This document shows positions 56,123 through 64,000 of a stretch of DNA of 64,000 nt, piece after piece. Below the pieces are notes generated by a model that worked only from the letters and a program-made list of their open reading frames with translations, ran no database searches and was not told the DNA's origin. Source of the DNA: Xylanibacter oryzae DSM 17970 (GTDB lineage: Bacteria; Bacteroidota; Bacteroidia; Bacteroidales; Bacteroidaceae); NCBI RefSeq assembly GCF_000585355.1, contig NZ_KK073873.1, positions 2,585,703-2,649,702 of the forward strand, given 5' to 3'. Within the stretch, counting starts at the first letter, position 1. Each line of letters starts with the position of its first letter. The position numbers and the translations under genes are program-made.

Positions 56123-56752
56123 AAGTTTGTAGATATAAAAGGACTTGCTCCTGGTGATTTCTTCATTTCTATGGATGCTGCAGCTAACGATTTTGGACTA
56201 ACTTTCAATGATAATTCTATTAGAGGAAATGTTGAATATGGCTCAACTATTTTTATAATACATAACAGAAAAGGTCAGATTGGCTATACATATACGATAC
56301 CAAATACGGGAGGATATTCCCACTCAACGTCTAGTATTGCTCCATGGGGAGTAAGGACTGTTGCGAATATACATACCCATGGAGAAAGTTCTGTTTGGAA
56401 TGATATTAAATATTATGATAATGAATTTTCAGGAGCAAGAGATGGATATGATAATCCTCTTTCTGATAAACAAAAGATGTTAGAGCATTCCAATTGTTTG
56501 GATATAGGACAGGCTAATAAGAACAAATATCCGAGTTATGTGGCAACTCCAAATGGATCTTTACAAAAATATAATCCCGAAACAGGTAAGACTGTTGTAG
56601 TTAATAATAATATGCCTAGTGACGTCAAAGATCCCACAAGAAAGAACAAAGTAAGTTCTAGCGAAACAAAAAAATATGATTTAAAAGACGAAATTGAATG
56701 GCAAAGAAGAATAGATCAAGAAGCAGCAAATGAACGAATAATTAAATTTTAA
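55550..56752 (+). CDS. RHS-core fragment fused to HTHG (DUF4329-like) toxin
   Basis: A 400-aa ORF. Residues about 1-190 are RHS core, ending YDYGARDYDAALAQWTKMDPLCETYKGINPYAYCMNNPI, the hallmark where C-terminal toxins begin. Residues about 195-400 are the toxin: an RKGQIGYTYTIPN strand region, NIHTHGESS (bases 56372-56383), FSGARDG, and a basic tail. HTHG resembles DUF4329, a JAB-like domain of polymorphic toxins, but the downstream Ser/Asp spacing is not canonical. There is no signal peptide, no N-terminal cage and no promoter seen, so this is likely a silent cassette. 15 bp before its immunity gene. Confidence 0.72.
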   Translation: MNNPRRIQFTNGNVTEYVYSADGEKLRTIHRTAVNNITVPIGNTLPLTVANTLSADSTDYIGPFIFENNKPGKVLFSGGFCSFTDSNQPVFHYYTQDHLGNNRAVVNENGTLEQVTHYYPFGGVYGDAGLNASAQPYKYNGKELDRMHGLDWYDYGARDYDAALAQWTKMDPLCETYKGINPYAYCMNNPIKFVDIKGLAPGDFFISMDAAANDFGLTFNDNSIRGNVEYGSTIFIIHNRKGQIGYTYTIPNTGGYSHSTSSIAPWGVRTVANIHTHGESSVWNDIKYYDNEFSGARDGYDNPLSDKQKMLEHSNCLDIGQANKNKYPSYVATPNGSLQKYNPETGKTVVVNNNMPSDVKDPTRKNKVSSSETKKYDLKDEIEWQRRIDQEAANERIIKF

Positions 56753-56802
56753 TAAAAATATAGCGATATGAAAAAAATAACAACTATAATAATATTTTTA
56801 GT
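56549..56802 (+). repeat. 254-bp identical repeat, copy 2 of 3
   Basis: Same block as 54788-55041. Confidence 0.9.
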
Positions 56803-57223
56803 CGGAATAATACTAGGAATATTTATCAAATCAGAATATGACATAGTGAAAAGCAAAAATGTCGTAGTTAAAGAAGATTTTATCTTTAAAGGAAAAGTGA
56901 AAGTAGACAAGGATATGATAGATGCACGAAAATCGGTAGATGATAGTATCAATTATGAATCTGAAATAGACCCATTTAACGTATACAGTAATCAGAACGG
57001 ACTCATTCCCAATGCTAAGGCAGCAGTAGATATTGCAAAGATAATATTTAATTATTGCGAAAATGGAGCATTTAACAATGAAAAACCTTTTAATGTAGAA
57101 TTAGTAAATAACAGAGTGTGGTACATATATGGTTCTCTTCCAAAAGGCTCTTATGGTGGTGTTGTCCAAATGTCAATACAGAAGTCTGATGGTAAGGTCT
57201 TATCAATATTTCATGGCAAATAA
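56768..57223 (+). CDS. NTF2-fold-type immunity protein, copy 2
   Basis: A predicted 151-aa paralogue of the protein at 55007-55468 with the same membrane/signal start. Differences are concentrated between residues 60 and 150 (EIDPFNVYSNQNGLIPNAKAAVDIAKIIFNYCENGAF...), while the first half is nearly the same. It ends DGKVLSIFHGK. It follows the HTHG toxin by 15 bp. In-frame after its stop the linker KYFHLKCTCNA leads into the next RHS fragment. Confidence 0.75.
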   Translation: MKKITTIIIFLVGIILGIFIKSEYDIVKSKNVVVKEDFIFKGKVKVDKDMIDARKSVDDSINYESEIDPFNVYSNQNGLIPNAKAAVDIAKIIFNYCENGAFNNEKPFNVELVNNRVWYIYGSLPKGSYGGVVQMSIQKSDGKVLSIFHGK

Positions 57224-57259
57224 AAATACTTTCACTTAAAATGTACGTGCAATGCTCTA

Positions 57260-57816
57260 GTATCTGATGCAAACAAGGGAATTGCCAATATAGAATACGA
57301 CAATATGAATAATCCAAGAAGAATACAATTTACAAACGGTAATGTTACAGAGTATGTATATTCTGCTGACGGTAAAAGCTGCGTACAATACACCGTACGG
57401 CTGTGAACAACATTACAGTGCCTATTGGCAATACATTACCGCTAACGGTTGCCAATACTCTTTCCGTAGATAGCACGGATTACATAGGTCCATTCATTTT
57501 TGAGAATAACAAGCCGGACAAAGTATTATTTAGTGGCGGGTTCTGTTCATTCACGGATAGCAACCAGCCCGTGTTCCATTATTATACTCAAGACCATCTG
57601 GGAAACAACCGTGCTGTAGTGAATGAGAATGGCACGCTGGAACAGGTTACGCACTACTATCCTTTTGGCGGTGTATATGGTGATGCCGGACTTAATGCTT
57701 CTGCACAGCCATATAAGTACAATGGAAAAGAGCTGGACAGAATGCATGGACTGGATTGGTATGACTATGGGGCTAGAGATTATGACGCTGCATTAGCCCA
57801 ATGGACTAAAATGGAT
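57260..57816 (+). repeat. RHS-core repeat, copy B (shorter)
   Basis: Matches 55505-56062, with one G missing near 57374. Homology ends at the TKMD codons, 60 bases earlier than copies A and C. Confidence 0.85.
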
Positions 57817-58500
57817 AGATATTGTGAGAAATACTATAATGCCAGTCCTTATGTGTATTGTGGTGATAATCCAGTGAATAACATTGATGAGAATGGCGAT
57901 ACTATAATATATAATATGCCTATAATTGAAAAGGGAGAAATCGTTGGATATGATAAATATTCTTATTGTAATAATAACGGAGTCTATGGATTTGAAAATT
58001 CAGAAAAACAGTTATATACAGGAAGTAATGTATATTTAAATGCTTTAAATGGTGCATTGGATAAATTAAGAGAAAGTAAAACAGGAGCTGATATTATCAC
58101 AAGTTTAAGTGGTAATTATAATGTTTACATTTCAACAGGGTATAATAGTACCGATGGTAACAAAAATCAAGCAAAGATACTTTGGGATTGTGAAAGTATA
58201 GATGGTGGTATAGATGAAAACGGTTCAACCAATAGACCATCCTATATAGGGTTAGTTCATGAACTAGCGCATGCAAAAGACGCTAAAGAGGGAATATCTG
58301 AAAAAGGAAACTGGATAGAGCAGACACCTACAACAAATGCAGTTCCTAATTCAGAAAAATACGCATGCTATATAGAGAACAAAATACGTATAGAACATGA
58401 TATACCTTTAAGGACTCATTATAGTACTATTTCAGGAAAAGGATTCGAACCTACACGAGTAATTGATGCAAAAACAAGAAAACTTTTATTTTTCCATTAA
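57305..58500 (+). pseudogene. RHS-core fragment fused to HExxH metallopeptidase-type toxin (frameshifted)
   Basis: Starts at the same MNNPRRIQF as the other cassettes, but a G is missing after base 57373 (GACGGTAAAAG instead of GACGGTGAAAAG), shifting the frame. The correct frame is open from about 57400 (GTG at 57403) to 58500. The core ends ...WTKMDRYCEKYYNASPYVYCGDNPVNNIDENGD. The toxin then has GLVHELAHAKDAKEG (HExxH at 58258-58272), resembling M91/NleD-like zinc proteases. Without recombination the full fragment is not translated as one protein. Confidence 0.7.
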
Positions 58501-58510
58501 AAATATATAT

Positions 58511-59104
58511 ATGAAAAAAATATTATTTATATTTGTAGTTATATTATGTAACAGCTATGCATATTCTTATAATTGGAATGGTATATCCGATTCTATAAGG
58601 AACGTTCAAAGAACTACTATTCGTGGTAATCTCTCACAAGACTCTGTACACTGGTGTGACTGGCAAATAGATAATTACAATAAAATAAGGAAAATAGATG
58701 GGCTTTATAAATTTGTAGAGAATCGTGTAAGTATTAATGATACATTGATCATTCTTGAGATTTATAGTGATGATTACAGAGGAGACTATTCAGCATGTTG
58801 GCTTAAGAAGTCACCAAAAGATATTCTAATTTATCGTTTAGTAAATAAATCGGCCTATAATATAGGCCTAAATAATTTAAAAAATGATACCTTGAGAATT
58901 GATACAGATGTCACGAATTGTTTTTTTCATGAGAAAACACGTAACTTATGTAACAATTGGAATATTTCTGAAATTAATAAAATAGAAGATAACCACAAGG
59001 ACATTACTATTTGTGAAAGTTATTATATATTAGCAACAAGAATAATGTTTTATAAAGATAATAAATATAAAATAGATTGTTTCTTCTTTGAGAATTTTGA
59101 GTAG
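58511..59104 (+). CDS. Exported immunity-type protein for the HExxH toxin
   Basis: A predicted 197-aa protein; the ATG at 58511 gives a signal peptide (MKKILFIFVVILCNSYAYS) and is preferred over the start at 58463, inside the toxin end. The rest is Asn/Asp/Lys-rich with several Cys and no family I recognise. Position 10 bp after the toxin and export to the periplasm suggest an immunity protein; this is inference. A scar of a close relative is at 53030-53090. Confidence 0.6.
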   Translation: MKKILFIFVVILCNSYAYSYNWNGISDSIRNVQRTTIRGNLSQDSVHWCDWQIDNYNKIRKIDGLYKFVENRVSINDTLIILEIYSDDYRGDYSACWLKKSPKDILIYRLVNKSAYNIGLNNLKNDTLRIDTDVTNCFFHEKTRNLCNNWNISEINKIEDNHKDITICESYYILATRIMFYKDNKYKIDCFFFENFE

Positions 59105-59236
59105 AATATTAAAAAGACCAATATTCTGAAATTATCAAAAATATGTTTCAAGATCTGAAATTATAATATTATGACTCAGCTGATATATAGAATAGTTTGG
59201 CAAAGAGACATAAATTTATAGATTTAGAAATCTAGA

Positions 59237-59290
59237 AAATATGCATGAGAGAACAAAATACGCATAGAACATAATATATATGCTTTCCGA
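59237..59290 (+). pseudogene. Scar of the HExxH toxin C-terminus
   Basis: Bases here read as KYA-stop-ENKIRIEHNI, matching KYACYIENKIRIEHDI near the end of the toxin at 58500. It is a short remnant of another toxin copy lying just before the next RHS fragment. Confidence 0.55.
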
Positions 59291-59308
59291 AATTGGACAC
59301 TGTTTAAC

Positions 59309-61459
59309 TTGGGAGTATTACATAACTTTACTTGCAAAAACTGCAATAAGGGGCAAGATTCAATTGAAGCAAAACTACAAAATGGAGTACCGGAATTTTG
59401 CGGAACCGGTAGCATAACAAGAACATCTAAAGGAGATTTTCTACTAAAGAGCATTTATTATGATACAAATGGGCGTATTGAGGATGAGTGCTCTACCCTG
59501 CCTGAGGGCGCTGCTATATGTGTTCATACAGAATATTCTTTCACAGACAAGCCTGCCTCATCAATCATCATGGTACGAAAAGATGGCAAAATATACAATG
59601 AAAATGTATACAACACCTATTATAAGGCGAATGATAAAATGGAAAATATTGACATAAAAATAAATAATATTTCACAAAGGATTTGCACAATAAGCTATGA
59701 CGGGCTGGGACGGGTTATAAAGAATACACGCGGTGATAATGCAGGAGACATTTCCTATAACTATAATCTACGTGGCTGGACGACAGCGATCACAGGCAAA
59801 GGGTTCAAAGAGACACTGCATTATACTGATGGACCGGGCACGCCATGCTATAACGGAAACATCAGCAGCCAGCAGTGGCAAACTGACAACGAAAGTGGCA
59901 TAAGAGGGTATAAATTCGATTATGACGGGATGAACCGGCTTACTACAGCCACATATGGTGAAAATGCCGACATGAGTCAAAACACAGGACGGTATGATGA
60001 AAAGATTACAGGCTATACCGCAAACAGTGCTATAACGAGTCTGCAACGTAGTGGAAAGATGACCAATGGCAACTATGGACTCATTGATGACCTTAGTATT
60101 ACGCTCAATGGAAACCAGCTGTATAGCATCAAGGACAATGCTGCCCCTGTACTTTACAATGGGGCATTCGATTTTAAGGACAATACTGTAAGCGTGTCCG
60201 GTGCTGAATATATCTACGACGGAAACGGTTCGCTGGTATCTGATGCAAACAAGGGAATTGCCAATATAGAATACGACAATATGAATAATCCAAGAAGAAT
60301 ACAATTTACAAACGGTAATGTTACAGAGTATGTATATTCTGCTGACGGTGAAAAGCTGCGTACTATACACCGTACGGCCGTGAACAACATTACAGTGCCT
60401 ATTGGCAATACATTACCGCTAACGATTGCCAATACTCTTTCAGTGGATAGCACGGATTGCATAGGTCCCTTCATTTTTGAGAATAACAAGCCGGACAAAG
60501 TATTATTTAGTGGCGGGTTCTGCTCATTCACTGATAGCAATCAGCCCGTGTTCCATTATTATACTCAAGACCATCTGGGAAACAACCGTGCTGTAGTGAA
60601 TGAGAATGGCACGCTGGAACAGGTTACGCACTACTATCCTTTTGGCGGTGTATATGGTGATGCCGGACTTAATGCTTCTGCACAGCCTTATAAGTACAAT
60701 GGAAAAGAGCTGGACAGAATGCATGGACTGGATTGGTATGACTATGGGGCTAGAGATTATGACGCTGCATTGGCCCAATGGACTAAAATGGATCCGCTAT
60801 GTGAAACGTATAAAGGAATCAATCCGTATGCATATTGTATGAATAATCCGATAATGAATATAGATCCCGACGGAAGACAAGTTAGAATTCACTATGTAGA
60901 TAGGAATGGAAATAACCAGATATATATATTCTATGGATTTCGTGGGAAGAAAAGGATTATATACCCCAAAAACCAATTTATTAAGGATTTCATACAGGCA
61001 TATCTCTATGATGCAAAAAATGGGGGAGGAGAAAACTTGATATTAGCTGCTACAAATGATAAATACACTATCGATTTATATGATGGTTCTAAAAGCGAGA
61101 TGTTTGATGACAATAAAGGTCCTGATACAGAAAATTTTGGATACAATGGCCAAAATGTTGTGCGATGGCAATCTCGTAAAGGAACGAAGTTCAATCATGG
61201 TAAAGGGAAACAGTCAGCTGCAACAGCATTGGAACACGAGTTTGATCATGCTGTGGATAAAGAAAGGAATGGAACTGAACATAGAAATCGGGAAAGAAGA
61301 GTTAGAACAGACCATATGCAATATGATAATGAAGAAGAATATAGAGTTATCATAGGAAGTGAAAGAAAAACAGCTATAGATAATGGAGAGTCTCCCAGAA
61401 ATAGTCATAGCGGTCAATATTATCCAACAATTAGTCCAACTTCAACAATAGAAAAATGA
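59309..61459 (+). CDS. Long RHS/YD-repeat fragment with HExxH metallopeptidase-type toxin
   Basis: The longest RHS piece, 716 aa, probably 5'-truncated: a stop lies just before and the first codon is TTG. Residues about 60-310 are RHS repeats, for example ISYDGLGRVIKN, YNYNLRGWTTAITG, YKFDYDGMNRLTTATYG and EYIYDGNGSLVSDAN. The core ends QWTKMDPLCETYKGINPYAYCMNNPIMNIDPDGR. The toxin (about 530-716) has ALEHEFDHAVDKERNG (HExxH at 61235-61249) and a downstream NEEEYRVI that could give the third zinc ligand. Domain fits M91-like effectors. The immunity gene overlaps by 4 bp. Confidence 0.75.
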   Translation: MGVLHNFTCKNCNKGQDSIEAKLQNGVPEFCGTGSITRTSKGDFLLKSIYYDTNGRIEDECSTLPEGAAICVHTEYSFTDKPASSIIMVRKDGKIYNENVYNTYYKANDKMENIDIKINNISQRICTISYDGLGRVIKNTRGDNAGDISYNYNLRGWTTAITGKGFKETLHYTDGPGTPCYNGNISSQQWQTDNESGIRGYKFDYDGMNRLTTATYGENADMSQNTGRYDEKITGYTANSAITSLQRSGKMTNGNYGLIDDLSITLNGNQLYSIKDNAAPVLYNGAFDFKDNTVSVSGAEYIYDGNGSLVSDANKGIANIEYDNMNNPRRIQFTNGNVTEYVYSADGEKLRTIHRTAVNNITVPIGNTLPLTIANTLSVDSTDCIGPFIFENNKPDKVLFSGGFCSFTDSNQPVFHYYTQDHLGNNRAVVNENGTLEQVTHYYPFGGVYGDAGLNASAQPYKYNGKELDRMHGLDWYDYGARDYDAALAQWTKMDPLCETYKGINPYAYCMNNPIMNIDPDGRQVRIHYVDRNGNNQIYIFYGFRGKKRIIYPKNQFIKDFIQAYLYDAKNGGGENLILAATNDKYTIDLYDGSKSEMFDDNKGPDTENFGYNGQNVVRWQSRKGTKFNHGKGKQSAATALEHEFDHAVDKERNGTEHRNRERRVRTDHMQYDNEEEYRVIIGSERKTAIDNGESPRNSHSGQYYPTISPTSTIEK
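60236..60853 (+). repeat. 618-bp RHS-core repeat, copy C (in the long gene)
   Basis: Nearly identical to 55505-56122. In this copy the upstream RHS repeats are still attached, so it is the reference for where the cassette fragments begin. Confidence 0.85.
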
Positions 61460-62064
61460 AAAAAAATCTAGGTTTAATAATTTTATTTTTAATTTCAGTA
61501 TGTGCTGTTATTGGAGTTTTTTATACACACGAGAAGACTCGAAATATACCGAAGTCCTCAGATTCAATTATTGTTTATTTCCAAACGATTTTCACTACTT
61601 CGGATAAATTTAAAGGAGCAAAAAATAAAATTAGATTGTCTGATCGTTTGCATCCCAATGATACAATACTTTTAAGTCATAAAGACTTTATGATAATTAG
61701 TTCTATTGTAAACAATAGAGTTCGTTGTAAATCTGATACGATAGGTGTACCAGAAATGTATCTGAAGACAAAGGAAGGACATATATTCTTGACACGTTTT
61801 ACATATTACGTGACAGATGATAATATGAATCCTTATATTCCAAATAAAGAGGCAATACGAAGACTTTATGATATTTGTAAGATCTATAATTATTTTGAGA
61901 AAGAAAATATAATGTATGGAAAGCTATATAAGAAGATCCCTCTAGATTATTCATACTATTATGCCCATAAAAACGGTTTTGCAAATCCAGAAGATAGAAT
62001 GGAAGAGATTATTGCAGAACAAAAGAAAGGGATAAAGTTATTATTGATTGATACATATCGATAG
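61456..62064 (+). CDS. Membrane-anchored immunity-type protein
   Basis: A predicted 202-aa protein with one N-terminal membrane/signal segment (MKKNLGLIILFLISVCAVIGV) and a soluble domain of unknown family. Its ATG overlaps the toxin stop (ATGA), the coupling expected of a cognate immunity gene. Different in sequence from the other immunity-type genes, in line with its different toxin. Function is inferred from position. Confidence 0.65.
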   Translation: MKKNLGLIILFLISVCAVIGVFYTHEKTRNIPKSSDSIIVYFQTIFTTSDKFKGAKNKIRLSDRLHPNDTILLSHKDFMIISSIVNNRVRCKSDTIGVPEMYLKTKEGHIFLTRFTYYVTDDNMNPYIPNKEAIRRLYDICKIYNYFEKENIMYGKLYKKIPLDYSYYYAHKNGFANPEDRMEEIIAEQKKGIKLLLIDTYR

Positions 62065-62258
62065 ATAATGATAATATAATTTGAGTAAACTATATGGCCT
62101 TACGCGGATAACGCAAAGCTCGCAGAGAAAATACAGCAACGGAAAATAAATATACTCCCTTCTGATAGTATGAATAAATCTTGGAAAAGTCTGCGGAAGA
62201 ATTGACACAGATAAATGAATATTTTTTACTATTTTAAAAAACGGACGAAGACTTTCAC

Positions 62259-62492
62259 ATGATATATTCTTCAACTAAAGATGGAAAACTAGATTCAAAA
62301 AACTCTTTCCAAATTGATAAAAAAGTTATTGATAAGCACTTAGAAACAACAGTTTATGGAAAATCATCTGATGAATTTGGAGGCGCAAAAAACAAACATT
62401 ATGAGTATAATAAAAATACAAATGTAGAAGTATCTGGTATTACTATCGTAGGAAAATGTGACCCTAATAAAATAAAACCTTTCATAGAATGA
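62259..62492 (+). CDS. Orphan toxin tip (unclassified)
   Basis: A 77-aa ORF (MIYSSTKDGKLDSKNSFQID...KIKPFIE) without signal peptide or recognised motif. It overlaps the next, exported protein by 4 bp (ATGA), the same coupling as the toxin/immunity pair at 61459. It probably is the C-terminal end of an RHS toxin whose core has been lost. Confidence 0.45.
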   Translation: MIYSSTKDGKLDSKNSFQIDKKVIDKHLETTVYGKSSDEFGGAKNKHYEYNKNTNVEVSGITIVGKCDPNKIKPFIE

Positions 62493-62965
62493 GAATAAAA
62501 AGATTAACATTAAATTTGCTATTAGTGTTTATTAGTATTAGTTGCTCTGCAATCAATGCTGACACAATAAGTATCTTTTATACAAGAAATACGTCTTTAA
62601 TTAATATTATGGATTCAATATCTGACTTGAATAAGAGGGACAAAAAAGATTATCAGAAACAAGAATTTTTAATGCTCCTAAGGCAAAGCGAAAAAGGAAT
62701 AATGCTTTATATTACACAATGTTATATAGATAAAGATACTTTTAAAGACTACCATCCTTTGGGATGTGTTATTAAGAATGATTCTTATTTTTATATCGTA
62801 AATCAAGGCATTAGTAATGACTCACTTAACAGTATATTTAAAAAAACAGATAACAAAATCATACCATATATCATGAAAGAACAAGATATTGATGCTGACG
62901 TTTATTTCGTCTACAGAGAATCAAGACTATTCAGGTTGATAAATGGCTTTTTCCGAAGAGAATAA
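62489..62965 (+). CDS. Exported immunity-type protein (orphan pair)
   Basis: A predicted 158-aa exported protein: MRIKRLTLNLLLVFISISC gives a lipoprotein-like signal with Cys19. The rest (TISIFYTRNTSLINIMDS...) is not recognised. It is coupled to the 77-aa orphan tip. Immunity role inferred from context. Confidence 0.5.
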   Translation: MRIKRLTLNLLLVFISISCSAINADTISIFYTRNTSLINIMDSISDLNKRDKKDYQKQEFLMLLRQSEKGIMLYITQCYIDKDTFKDYHPLGCVIKNDSYFYIVNQGISNDSLNSIFKKTDNKIIPYIMKEQDIDADVYFVYRESRLFRLINGFFRRE

Positions 62966-62987
62966 TAAGTTATGATATCATAAATAA

Positions 62988-63197
62988 ATGTCTCCAAATG
63001 GATCTTTACAAAAATATAATCCCGAAACAGGTAAGACTGTTGTAGTTAATAATAATATGCCTAGTGACGTCAAAGATCCCACAAGAAAGAACAAAGTAAG
63101 TTCTAGCGAAACAAAAAAATATGATTTAAAAGACGAAATTGAATGGCAAAGAAGAATAGATCAAGAAGCAGCAAATGAACGAATAATTAAATTTTAA
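62988..63197 (+). pseudogene. Orphan RHS toxin tip, HTHG type, copy 3
   Basis: Only the last 68 codons of the HTHG toxin remain, identical to those ending at 54991 and 56752; the HTHG motif itself is gone. The ATG arises by chance at the junction (AAATGTCTCC). The catalytic part is missing, so it is unlikely to be toxic. Confidence 0.65.
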
Positions 63198-63247
63198 TAA
63201 AAATATAGCGATATGAAAAAAATAACAACTATAATAATATTTTTAGT
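62994..63247 (+). repeat. 254-bp identical repeat, copy 3 of 3
   Basis: Same block as 54788-55041 and 56549-56802. Here it is joined to unrelated upstream sequence. Confidence 0.9.
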
Positions 63248-63668
63248 CGGAATAATACTAGGAATATTTATCAAATCAGAATATGACATAGTGAAAAGCA
63301 AAAATGTCGTAGTTAAAGAAGATTTTATCTTTAAAGGAAGTGTGAAAGTAGATCATGATATGATAGATGCACGAAAATCGGTAGATGATAGTGTCAATTA
63401 TGTATCTGGAATAGACCCATTTAACGTATATAGCAATCAGGATGGAATCATTCCAGATGCTAAATCAGCTGTAGATATTGCAAAGATAATACTTAATTAT
63501 TATTACGATGGAACATTTAATAATGAAAAGCCTTTTAATGTAGAACTAGTAAATAATAGAGTCTGGTACATATATGGTTCGCTTCCAAAAGGTTATTATG
63601 GTGGCGTTGCCCAGATATCAATACAGAAGTCTGATGGTAAGGTATTAGGAATATTTCATGACAAATAA
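63213..63668 (+). CDS. NTF2-fold-type immunity protein, copy 3
   Basis: A predicted 151-aa paralogue of 55007-55468 and 56768-57223. It has the same signal/membrane start, then VDHDMIDARKSVDDSVNYVSG and a C-terminal domain with VWYIYGSLPKGYYGGVAQ and GIFHDK. It is intact although the toxin before it is only a tip, so it may act as an orphan immunity gene that protects against kin carrying the full toxin. Confidence 0.72.
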   Translation: MKKITTIIIFLVGIILGIFIKSEYDIVKSKNVVVKEDFIFKGSVKVDHDMIDARKSVDDSVNYVSGIDPFNVYSNQDGIIPDAKSAVDIAKIILNYYYDGTFNNEKPFNVELVNNRVWYIYGSLPKGYYGGVAQISIQKSDGKVLGIFHDK

Positions 63669-63749
63669 AAATACTTTCACTTAAAAGGTACGTGTAATGC
63701 TCTAGTATCTGATGCAAACAAGGGAATTGCCAATATAGAATACGACAAT

Positions 63750-64000
63750 ATGAATAATCCAAGAAGAATACAATTTACAAACGGAAATGTTACGGAATAT
63801 GTATATTCTGCTGAGGGTGAAAAGCTGCGTACAATACACCGTACGGCCGTGAACAACATTACAGTGCCTATTGGCAATACATTACCGCTAACGGTTGCCA
63901 ATACTCTTTCCGTAGATAGCACGGATTACATAGGTCCTTTCATTTTTGAGAATAACAAGCCGGACAAAGTATTATTTAGTGGCGGGTTCTGTTCATTCAC
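63750..64000 (+). CDS. RHS-core fragment, runs off the window
   Basis: Starts MNNPRRIQFTNGNVTEYVYS like the other cassettes and is open to the last base, ending in the GGFCSF region of the core. It has no frameshift in the part seen. Core homology starts at 63705. The toxin it carries is beyond the window. Confidence 0.75.
   Translation, partial: MNNPRRIQFTNGNVTEYVYSAEGEKLRTIHRTAVNNITVPIGNTLPLTVANTLSVDSTDYIGPFIFENNKPDKVLFSGGFCSF

Noticed and set aside
58435..58460. Sequence resembling a tRNA T-loop (GGATTCGAACC)
   Set aside because: No acceptor, D or anticodon stems around it; it lies within toxin codons.
52600..64000. CRISPR array suggested by repeated blocks
   Set aside because: The repeats are hundreds of bases long and coding, with no short regular repeat/spacer pattern.

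Overview
The window looks like chromosome from a Bacteroidales bacterium, most likely Prevotella or a close relative. It is AT-rich. Promoters follow the Bacteroidetes pattern (a TTTG-like -33 and a TAnnTTTG -7) and Shine-Dalgarno sequences are largely absent. The gene content also fits: the tail of a SusD/GH polysaccharide locus, GH97 and GH127 enzymes, frdCAB fumarate reductase, DUF2851, a PG_1098-like methyltransferase, and many SPII lipoproteins.

Layout. 1-3384 is the end of a polysaccharide-utilisation locus: a SusD C-terminus, a GH71/GH99-like lipoprotein and a GH97 enzyme. 3385-4165 has no gene but holds a symmetrical 442-bp inverted-repeat element. 4166-7684 is dapB-lepB-lepB paralogue-wbqC; the second LepB lacks its catalytic residues. 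A GH127 arabinofuranosidase follows at 8111-10114. 10339-14155 carries DUF2851, a thioesterase, dprA and dusB. The opposing ruvB-coaD-ybeY operon (14168-16117) is divergent from a zinc-type P-type ATPase, which is followed by a Fur-family regulator. 18785-23876 holds secreted lipoproteins and tiny membrane proteins divergent from a TPR-HTH regulator. Next come a CPA2 antiporter, a phosphoesterase lipoprotein, a membrane AraC-type regulator, and two minus-strand operons: acetyltransferase-like/parE/S41 protease, and methyltransferase/DUF3943/surface-repeat protein. A 52-aa peptide gene lies just before frdCAB (38088-41520). mnmG-apt-uvrC-dtd-mazG-deoC (41742-47840) carries a perfect match to the parS consensus between mnmG and apt. 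A polyprenyl synthase gene and polA close the housekeeping part.

From about 51997 to the end the window is accessory. It has an internally deleted IS982-family element, a truncated secreted-protein start with a strong promoter, a frameshifted IS4-family element, and then a tandem array of RHS polymorphic-toxin cassettes. Each cassette joins a near-identical piece of RHS core to a different C-terminal toxin (an HTHG-motif domain resembling DUF4329, or HExxH metallopeptidase-like domains) and then a small exported immunity-type gene. Some cassettes are orphan toxin tips, one is frameshifted, and short scars of lost cassettes remain. This is the most interesting region. It looks like a recombination reservoir for swapping toxin/immunity modules, with no intact full-length RHS gene in view; the array runs off the right edge.

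No tRNA, rRNA or CRISPR was found. Family assignments come from reading motifs and recalling families, without any database search.
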